From Panax quinquefolius (taxonomy: Eukaryota; Streptophyta; Magnoliopsida; Apiales; Araliaceae), in the NCBI GenBank assembly GCA_020205615.1, contig CM035165.1:25646950-25710949 (forward strand): a stretch of 64,000 nucleotides of DNA. The letters are read 5' to 3'. The notes beneath the pieces are model-generated. The model was not told the DNA's origin. It searched no databases and saw only the letters and a program-made list of their open reading frames with translations. Every line of letters begins with the position of its first letter. Within the stretch, counting starts at the first letter, position 1. Position numbers and translations under genes: made by a program. Shown here piece after piece: positions 56,791-64,000 of this stretch.

Positions 56791-57590
56791 TCGATATGGG
56801 GATTTGGAAATAGGTTTTGTACCAGGTTCAAGGTCGATACAAAATTCAATTTCACGCTCTGGGGTAGGCCAGAAGTTCTTCGGGAATCGTCGAGAAATTC
56901 ATTAACAATAGAAATATCATTCAAAATTGACGTATTTTTGTTTAGATCCGTGACATGAGCTAAGAAAGCTTGACATCCATTTTTCAATAAATGAATAACT
57001 TTATGGCTTGAGATGACAGTGATTGATTTTAATGGTTTGGTTGCTTGAATTCGCATAATAGGTTGATTAAGAATATGAAAGCTAACAACCTTAGGAAAAT
57101 AATCAATTTTTGCATGATGAGTAGTTAACCAATCAATCCCTAGAATTACATCAAATACAAGTATTTTCAATGAAATAAGATCGACAGGTAATGTGTGGGC
57201 ACCAACTTGAACCAAACAAGACTTATAAACCATGGATGTAATGAAGGTTTCTCCCAACGGAGCTTCAACAGATAAGTCAAAGTCTAATTTCTCCGAAGTC
57301 AAATTTAAACGTTGAGCGCAAGTAGGAGAAATAAAAGAATGGCTAGAACCGGTATCAAATAAGGTATAGACTTCACTAGAGTTTATGATAAGCTTACCTA
57401 TGATGACCTCATTCAGGTTCCTTGCTTTCTGGGAGGTCACTATAAACGCTCTCCCTTGCACTACCGGCTTTGACTTTTCTAGGACGGCCTTTGGTGCCTC
57501 CATCCTGGCTAAAATTGTCTTCGGTGAATGACAAAATTGGGCTAAGTGACCTTCTCTTCCATAATTATAACATGTTTTGGACGGCATCAC
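56787..57590 (-). pseudogene. GypF nucleocapsid knuckle and aspartic protease
   Basis: 267 open codons. Residues 7-20 are CYNYGREGHLAQFC, a CCHC knuckle with Tyr for the second Cys. GRAFIVTSQKARNLNEV follows, then the retropepsin active site LFDTGSSHSFIS with the catalytic Asp at residue 79, SLVQVGAHTLPVDLI-type strands and DVILGIDWLTTHHAKIDYF near residue 150. The tail (from about residue 200) is the protease-RT linker with altered frame, which explains why the normal linker into RT is not read. Cleaves Gag-Pol in the family. Confidence 0.9.
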
Positions 57591-58610
57591 GTAGTTTGGA
57601 CTGATGTGTCCCTCCCCTCCGCATTTGAAGCATATGATAGGTGGTCGTTCTCCTTCCTTAACAACGGGTGCTGGTGCTGACGTCCTTCCATCATTGTTGA
57701 ATCTCCTTTTCTTGAAATGTCCATTTTCTTGTCTTGGCCATGATTACCAGAAGTGGTTACCATTTCGGCATGTTGATTCCTCACGTTTGTTGTCACCGTT
57801 TTCGATGGTGATACCACTATTATTTTTTCATCTTTGTAATTTGCTTTCTCTTGGTTGCGTTGACTCGTTCTGGCGCTCCAATAAGCGAGCCCTATTTACA
57901 ACATCTGAGTACAAACACAGTTTATGAGAAATAAGATATTGACGTATCTCCGGTTTCAAACCTCTTAAAAACATTCGCGTCATTCAATCATCATTATCGA
58001 CCAAATAGGATGCAAACCGGGATAACTCGTGAAATTTAGCCTCGTATTGCGACACGGTCATATTGTTTTGTTCCAATTTGATAAACTCCACTTCTTTCAT
58101 GTGACGAATACTCTCAGGAAAGTACTTGTCGTTGAATAGCTCTTGGAACTTCTCCCAAGACATCTTGAGTGCGTCAGGCTGGGTACGTTTTATAGATTCC
58201 CACTAGTAATCTGCCTCTTCATGCAACATAAAGGTGGCGAAGGGAACCTTTTGCTCCTCGGAGCATCCCAAGACATCAAATATCTTGGTGATCTGCTTTA
58301 TCCATGCTTCCGCCTTAAGTGGTTTTGGCTCTCCAATAAACTCCGGTGGTCCTAGCTCCTTGAACTGTTTAGTGGTGACCGTCCGAGAGTTTCCAGTGTT
58401 TCCACCTACATTTCGGACAGGAGCCGCTCTCGCCTGATGTTGCATGAATTGCATAAAGCCTCTGAACAATCAATCATTCATCATTTGGTCCGTGTTGTTG
58501 TTTGCATGAGGATTGTCACCTTCCTGATGCACATTATCCTGATTATTGATATGTGGAGACTCAACGGTCTCTTGTGCTCCATTGCTATTCTCAACATTCT
58601 CGGATGTCAT
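57591..58610 (-). pseudogene. GypF gag (capsid)
   Basis: The ATG at 58610 opens MTSENVENSNGAQETVE. A TGA near 58468 follows the MMND codons, then FRGFMQFMQHQARAAPVRNV and KQFKELGPPEFIGEPKPLKA, AEAWIKQITKIFDVLGCSEE, QKVPFATFMLHEEADY and a TAG where Trp is expected (58204-58206). Further capsid codons (FNDKYFPESIRHMKEVEF) continue to 58080, then a basic linker at 57587-57817 in other frames. Retrotrans_gag family; the particle protein. Confidence 0.85.
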
Positions 58611-58778
58611 TTTCAGATACTACCACAAAACAAGGGTTAGTTGACATGTAACATATTATCTCTAAACTCTGACCAACCAATTTAAATACAAAATAAATTT
58701 AAGTAGGTCATACTAGCGAAGGAATTCCCTCTCTCTCCCTCCTAGTTCTAGTCTCACATCTTAGCCAGGATCGTATCC

Positions 58779-58792
58779 TAAGCTTTGATACT
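58779..58792 (-). other. GypF primer-binding site
   Basis: The minus strand reads AGTATCAAAGCTTAGG, a decayed tRNA-Met PBS (TTGGTATCAAAGC in relatives; TGG lost), next to the LTR. Confidence 0.75.
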
Positions 58793-60506
58793 GTTGTGAC
58801 GCCCCTAAAATTAGGTATACATCACCCATCTTGAGTGCATGGATACATGATACGTAATTCAAATACAACTTAATAATACAACACATGCATATACAATACG
58901 ACAAAACATAAAGCTGTGAGTTTGAATACAAATATTGTCTACTAGAGAGTATACAAACTCAAAAGGAGTCCTCATTATAATTATTATCACACTATTTCAC
59001 AAAATAGTGAGGACTACTAATGCACCATCTAGGACCATCACTCCGTTCCCACTGCTCGTTCGACTATATTCTCATTTTCCTCAAGAAAACAGTGAAAGAA
59101 AGGGTGAGCTCAACTAGCCCAAGAAGAAATATTATGACTAAGATAATGCGAGAATAAATTATCATTAGCCTTAAGCAGTGTTAAAGCGATCTGATATAAC
59201 AAACATCAAGTTTAACTACGGTGAAATAAGCAATCCATTAAAAAAGTCAAGTAGAGAATAAAATCTACTATCTTTTATGATTTAAAAAGGTTTTTCATCA
59301 CTTTTATCATTTGGGACTCAAATTTTAATAAATAATCCATATCATCGAATCACCCCTGCACTACTGACGAGGATATTCTTTAGTATCACGACCACAATTA
59401 TCCATGCACTACAGGCCAAGAATATTTGTGTATTCATTAATGGTCATGATCATGCCAACAACTGTCCATCAATTCACTACGGGCCAATGAGGACTTTTAC
59501 CACATCATTTGTAACATTACGGTCATGATTACACCGAATAATCCCTGGTTAGAATCGTATCAAGTCCATCTATGCACTACAGGCCACATATGACTTTCAA
59601 AAAATATAAATATGAGGATGATGACAATGATATAAGAATTCAATAAAACAAGTTCAAGAATTAATTTGTCCAAGAACCAATAACGTCCAAATTGTCAATA
59701 TGATACTGCTTTGTAGAGTAAAATTCAAGAATGCTCAGAAGAATATTTCCATTAAAAGATACTGGATGAAGCGCAATTATCAAGGATATTCCACTAATTT
59801 CATGGAGTATAGAAGTCAAAACTTTAACCAACTGAGTATAATAAAGAATTGAATAACAAAAGAAATCACCATGCATGCGGTACTTCGCATAGACAGGTTA
59901 TTCCAACAGAATACTAATTAACGGAACCAGGTCAGGCGAAAGTCGCATCGACGGGATGTTCCAACAGAATAATAAAGAATGGAATAACAACAGAAATCAC
60001 CATGCATGTGGTACTTTAGCATGATGAGTTATTCCAATGTAATACTAATAAGGGCGGAATCAGTCCGGCGTAAAAGCGCATGTAGACGAGGATATTCCAA
60101 TGAATAATAATAATAAAAAGGAACTAGGTCCCACAGCGTAAGAGCATATGACGAGGATATTTCAATGTAATAATAAAGGCGGAATCAGTCCCGTAAAATG
60201 CATGCATGTGATATTCCAATGAATAGTAAAGACGGAATAATAGAAGAATGTCACCAAGTATAGGGTAGCTCAGCGTATCTGAGTTATTCCAACAAAATAA
60301 TAAAGAATGGAATAACATAAGTTCTCTTCATGAATACAAAAGAATAACACCCCTTACGAAAGTACAACAAATAATATTCCCTACCTTAAGAAGAAAAGTC
60401 TTGGATATATAAGTAGTGAAGTAGCAGAATACTTTCTTCTTTCTCTCTATAGTTTATCTCTCAGAGTTTCAAAGTGAATTCGTAAGAAAATAATTAAGGA
60501 ATGAGC

Positions 60507-60521
60507 TTTATTTATAGAAAA
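60507..60521 (-). promoter_or_regulatory. TATA box of GypF LTR
   Basis: The minus strand reads TTTTCTATAAATAAA, conserved across the family LTRs here. Confidence 0.65.
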
Positions 60522-60599
60522 ATGGAATTTGATAGTAACTAACTCATGAAGCGATCCAGATTGATTTACTTTAATCGACGGTCCATATTTAAAGCAAAA

Positions 60600-60900
60600 T
60601 CTTTTAAATAAAATATAACATATTCTATTTATAATCTAATAAAACGAATAACTTTATAAAAGATTTTACTATGCAAACACTATGCAGAGCACTATGCATA
60701 ATAAAATATAATATATTATAATTATTGTCTAATAAAATAGATAACTTTATAAAAGTATTACATTTTATATAAAAGATTTTACTATGCAAAATACTATGCA
60801 GTATATTTATGCAACACTATGCAAAATGGAATATAATATATTCTATTTATAGAATAACTTTATAAAAGTATTACATTTTATATAAAAAGATTTTCTATAT
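60600..60900. repeat. AT-rich tandem block in GypF LTR
   Basis: About three imperfect units, recognised by AACTTTATAAAAG at 60650, 60742 and 60855 followed by TTTTACTATGCA runs. The LTR fragment at 41723-42060 has the same block in the opposite orientation. GypA has a 19-bp minisatellite there instead. Confidence 0.8.
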
Positions 60901-61336
60901 TATTACATTAATAATACCAACAAAAGCTGAGTGACTTATCACGTAAGCATTAATAATTAATACCAGTGTGCTACTTATGCAACCACGATATTATCGTATT
61001 TTTTAACAAGGGTGTTTCAACAGATTAACGGTAAAACTTCCGTAGTTATTTTCATAAAGTATTTTTGTTGTTTTCTCAATCAAATGATAATAATTACATT
61101 TAGGGTCCACCAATGATTGTCTTGGTTATACGAATATTCCTATTAAAACGAATATTCCCCAACCAATCGAATATTATATAACAACTTGCGTACTTTTGTA
61201 AAATTTATAAATATTACCCACAACTATAACATTATATCAATTTCACTCCATAATATTCAAAAATAATATTTATAGAAAATTCATCTTTATTCAAAAAGTT
61301 GGGGTTTTACATATAACTAGTATAGCTTTTACGAGG

Positions 61337-61339
<3 letters not shown>

Positions 61340-61385
<46 letters not shown>

Positions 61386-61396
61386 GAAACTACATT

Positions 61397-61434
<38 letters not shown>

Positions 61435-61467
61435 AATAAAGCAGTTTATATATATATATATATATAT
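61340..61467. repeat. (TA)n microsatellite tracts
   Basis: Three TA runs (61340-61381, 61400-61430, 61446-61467) just right of the GypF insertion, in the GypE LTR. Confidence 0.92.
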
Positions 61468-62010
61468 CTCAATATGTATTGTAAATCAAAATTTCATTAA
61501 TAAATATAACTAATTAAACGGCATAATAAAATTTTAAAATAGATTGCAAACACAACAAGAAAATAGATTTTAATTACAATAACAAAATAATTATTTTGTA
61601 TTCAAAAATAGTCCAACAATTACCTTTGAGAAGAAGAAGATGGTGAATAAAGTTCTAAGATTTTGCTCTCAAACCCTTTTGTAATTCAAGTCACATTCTC
61701 TCGTTCTTCTTCCGCCTCTTTCTTTTGTTCTCACGTTATTCCCACAACTCATCAAGCGTAAAGAGGTAAAATTAGGTTTTACTTATTTATTATTAATTAA
61801 TATGTTTTATTAATACTCCTAATTTAAATAGGATTTAAAATTAGACAAATATAATTTAGACTCAATTAATTAAAAGACCCATTTAATACAATCCTTTACT
61901 TATTATGGTCCACATTAATTAAATAGAATCTGACCCAAACATAAGGAAAGCCCAAATTAATTATTTTAAAGCTCACATAAATATTTATTATTATTTTATT
62001 GGGTATTACA

Positions 62011-62094
62011 TCACCTTCCCCTTAAAAAGGATTCCGTCCTCGGAATCTATTTTGTTATTGTAATTAAAATCTATTTTCTTGTTATGTTTACAAT
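62011..62094 (-). other. GypE polypurine tract and pol tail
   Basis: The minus strand reads GATTCCGAGGACGGAATCC then TTTTTAAGGGGAAGGTGA against the LTR. This is the same arrangement as at LARD-C and is typical of Tekay/Del chromoviruses. Only 84 bp remain before an inverted LTR piece starts at 62095. Confidence 0.75.
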
Positions 62095-62616
62095 GCCTTA
62101 TTTGTTTGGAATTCTTTTGACTATAGTTGTCGGTTCGACAGTGTTAATCATTTGTACCTTGTCTCACCAATTTCGATATATTCATGTTTGGTTAGTAGTT
62201 ATAATTGTTCGCTCATTCAGTTCTTTCGGTACATATATATATTGTTTATATATATGCATTTTTATATCCGTACTGGGCAATTGGCTCACGCTGTGTTCTT
62301 TTTTCGGCAGGTAATCAGGGGTGATCATGATATGTGGGATGAGAGCTACCTTTGATCCAAATGAGTAGATTAGTTTTTGAGACTTATTATTAGACTTGGT
62401 TTTCTTAATATTTTGTAGATGGATGTTTGGGCCATTTTGGCATTTATTTATTATCAGTAGAGATTATGTAAATATGGAGTTCCTTCTAGTTAAATTGGAG
62501 TATGTGGCAATTTGGTGTTCAATTTAATTGGAGATGTTTTGAGATTTATTCGAGGTTTGTATTTATTATGCTTGTGCGTGACATTCCTTTTCCTTTTTGG
62601 GAAAGGGGGTGTTACA
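62095..62616 (+). repeat. GypJ 5' LTR, last 522 bp only
   Basis: Plus-oriented copy of the GypE LTR end, nearly identical in reverse complement to 53014-53536. It ends GGGAAAGGGGGTGTTACA, followed by a PBS. Its first 1.8 kb is missing. ORFs at 62084-62355 lie in it and are not genes. Confidence 0.88.
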
Positions 62617-62618
62617 GA

Positions 62619-62635
62619 GTTGGTATCAAAGCTTA
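62619..62635 (+). other. GypJ primer-binding site
   Basis: TTGGTATCAAAGCTTAG, two bases after the LTR; initiator tRNA-Met type. Confidence 0.9.
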
Positions 62636-62800
62636 GGTTATGATCTTTTAGATTGCCTTTTAGGCTTGACCTGTGAGTTATGGGTAGACCACTGGGTAGT
62701 TATAAGATTTGTACTGCGTTTGATTTTCGTTCTGCATAAATTTGACCTTGATTATTTGTTTTGATCTATTTGTTCTCATCTGTTTGATTTTGTATCGTAG

Positions 62801-63974
62801 ATGGCTCGTAAGTCTTCGAGAATTGCTGGGAGGCAGGGTAATAATGGTAGGAGGGGTCAGAGGCAGCCCCAGGTTGAGGCTGTTAACTAGGGTGGAAACG
62901 ATGGAAATCTGGGTAATGCAATAATAACCCCAGCTGTGGTCGCAGCAATGGTGAATGAGGCAGTTACGCAGGCCGTGACACAGGCTATGCAGGGTATTCG
63001 GTAGAGGCAAGTAGATCAGCATGCAAATGGCATGGAGGATGATGCAGAGATACCACAACATGAGCAAAATGTTCCTCCCGAGGATCAAGTGGGTCAACAA
63101 GTGCAGCCGTTGTATGTGTTATTAAAAAGGTTCATTAAGCAGAAGCCCAATTCTTTTCATTTTGCTCCGACTCCAATTGATGCGGAGAACTGGATCGCTC
63201 ACTTGGAGAAGATTTTTGATGTGATTGGGTGTTCAAAAAATCAGAAGGTGAGATTAGCGGTTTATAAGCTAGAGGATGATGCTCAGCGATGGTGGAAATC
63301 GTTAAAGGCTACACGGGGAGATGGATTTATGGATGGACTCATATGGAGCGGATTTTGTGACCTTTTTTATCAGCAGTATTTCCCAAACGCTGATAGGGAT
63401 GCATACATCAGGGAATTTGTGTTCATTCGGCAGAAGGATGATGAGACTATTACTGATTTCATAGTGAGGTTTACGAGTTTGGGTGGTTTTGCTGGTTCAA
63501 TAGCTGGGACAGCTGCACAACAGGCAGAAAAGTTCAAATGGGCCTTGAAATATGAGTATAGAAGATCGATCATCCACACGATATTTACAGATGTATCACA
63601 GGTGGCTAATGCAGCTAAGAGTGTGGAAATGGAGCACAAGGACTTTCGAGCTTCCAAATTAGAAGGGAGTCGAAAGAGAGATAGAGATGACCAGCAAGGA
63701 CAATGAATGGGGCAGTTTGACAGAAATTAGAATAGAAGGCAAAATAATTGGAATGAGCCTCCACCGGGTCAGCGATTTAATCCTCGAAGGGATTTTGCTT
63801 ACCCAATGCAGCAGGGTGGTCGTGGAGGTCAGCAGCAGGGTCAATGGCAAGCTAGAGGGCAGTATCAAAATAGGGGATTTCAACAGAACAGGGGTTTCCA
63901 ATAAAATCAGAATCAAGGTCAGCATCGCCAATAGGGTCAAATCCAAGGGCGGTATCCAGGACCGGCAGGTGGGG
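62801..63974 (+). pseudogene. GypJ gag with repeated in-frame stops
   Basis: The ATG at 62801 opens MARKSSRIAGRQGNNGRRGQ. One reading frame can be followed to 63974. It includes the 224-codon open part at 63032-63706: NSFHFAPTPIDAENWIAHLE, KIFDVIGCSKNQKVRLAVYK, LEDDAQRWWKSLKATRG, FYQQYFPNADRDAYIREFVF and RQKDDETITDFIVRFTSLGG (Retrotrans_gag). After it comes a Gln/Gly/Arg-rich linker that should lead to the zinc knuckle. The frame holds six stops (62888, 63002, 63704, 63728, 63902, 63932), five of them TAG/TAA where CAG/CAA would continue the Gln-rich text. No frameshift is needed. Cut at 63975 by a new LTR. Confidence 0.88.
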
Positions 63975-64000
63975 TGTAAGACCCCGAATTTTATGAAATA
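63975..64000 (+). repeat. Start of another gypsy LTR
   Basis: TGTAAGACCCCGAATTTTATG is the LTR start shared with GypA, GypB and the mosaic at 15441, here in plus orientation inside GypJ gag. Only 26 bp are visible. The preceding TGGGG would be its TSD. Confidence 0.75.

Larger units (their letters stand above)
54660..61311 (-). mobile_element. GypF: Ty3/gypsy element with truncated 3' LTR
   Basis: Minus-strand, bounded by TATAA TSDs. Right to left: 5' LTR (58795-61311), PBS, gag, nucleocapsid, protease, RT, start of RNase H, then an abrupt switch at about 55935 into the 3' LTR, of which only the outer 1.28 kb remains. Integrase, most of RNase H, the PPT and the inner half of the 3' LTR are deleted. 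It has the best preserved gypsy coding region in the window but lacks the enzymes for integration. Same family as GypA. Confidence 0.93.
58795..61311 (-). repeat. GypF 5' LTR (about 2.52 kb)
   Basis: Opens TGTGACGCCCCTAAAATTAGG and closes GGGGTTTTACA. TATA box near 60515; AT-rich tandem block at 60600-60900. No genes. Confidence 0.92.
53014..62010 (-). repeat. GypE 3' LTR, split by GypF
   Basis: Opens TGTAACACCCCCTTTCCC and closes TTGGGTATTACA; true length about 2.34 kb once GypF (54660-61311) is removed. The first 525 bp are inverted and almost identical at 62095-62616. It lies in ORF3 of SIRE-I. The PPT-type sequence right of 62010 makes it the 3' LTR of a minus-strand element. Contains microsatellites (CA)n(TA)n at 54565-54604 and (TA)n at 61340-61467. 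No genes. Confidence 0.85.

Noticed and set aside
53009..62015. GypE LTR as a solo LTR with TSD TCACC on both sides
   Set aside because: TCACC does occur on both sides, but the right-hand TCACC is part of a clear polypurine tract and Tekay-like pol tail, the same arrangement as at LARD-C. A five-base chance match is more likely, though not excluded.
62084..62355. Hydrophobic ORFs at the GypJ LTR as membrane proteins
   Set aside because: The same LTR sequence inverted at 53316-53567 gives the same peptide; it is LTR U3/R sequence rich in T, which naturally yields hydrophobic codons.
1..64000. tRNA, rRNA, organelle-derived DNA or intact cellular genes
   Set aside because: None recognised on either strand; tRNA-like matches are retroelement primer-binding sites.

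Overview
This is a eudicot-type plant nuclear window made almost entirely of nested LTR retrotransposons. It is AT-rich and has no complete cellular gene. The evidence is LTR pairs ending TG...CA, primer-binding sites complementary to initiator tRNA-Met, polypurine tracts, 5-bp target-site duplications (TSDs), and decayed gag/pol reading frames full of stops and frameshifts. Names used here (GypA, GypB, LARD-C, SIRE-H, Copia-G, SIRE-I, GypE, GypF, GypJ) are local labels. Lineage calls rest on motifs I recognise, not on a search.

Layout. 1-7120: minus-strand Ty3/gypsy GypA, whose 3' LTR runs off the left edge; its pol is replaced by LTR-like sequence, and it sits inside a plus-strand LTR of its own family (7121-8045). 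8046-10712 plus 15277-15440: older substrate carrying a decayed Ulp1/SENP-type (C48) cysteine-protease gene on the minus strand. That gene is split by GypB (10718-15271; TSD GTTTG), which keeps only a few bases of its 3' LTR. 15441-17599: mosaic of plus-strand gypsy LTR pieces. 17600-26539: LARD-C, with about 3-kb LTRs around a non-coding internal region of about 3 kb; a 793-bp Harbinger-like MITE lies in one LTR. 

26540-48463: plus-strand Sirevirus-type copia SIRE-H, inserted in the right LTR of LARD-C. It carries gag, protease, integrase, RT, RNase H and a third ORF. It is interrupted by Copia-G in gag (28629-38082; TSD GTGGG), a truncated gypsy LTR in RT (41723-43640) and a non-autonomous hAT element in ORF3 (45976-47227; 8-bp TSD). 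At 48464 ORF3 is cut by a second, minus-strand Sirevirus, SIRE-I. SIRE-I is cut at 53014 by the LTR of GypE, and that LTR is cut by GypF (54660-61311; TSD TATAA). 62095-64000: plus-strand partial LTR, PBS and gag (GypJ), arranged head-to-head with GypE. At 63975 yet another gypsy LTR begins.

The order of insertion reads directly: mosaic LTR < LARD-C < SIRE-H < SIRE-I < GypE < GypF, a stack six deep that the window does not close on the right.

The most interesting signals are: (1) a recurring ATCGTAG-type motif crowded into both Sirevirus LTRs and into a perfect-period 20-bp array just before ORF3; (2) the Ulp1 active site that appears only when GypB is mentally removed; (3) repeated loss of the 3' LTR-to-pol segment in three gypsy copies; (4) stop codons that look like C-to-T decay of methylated CAG/CAA; (5) copy-to-copy differences clustered at CG-containing spots, which may partly be consensus errors.
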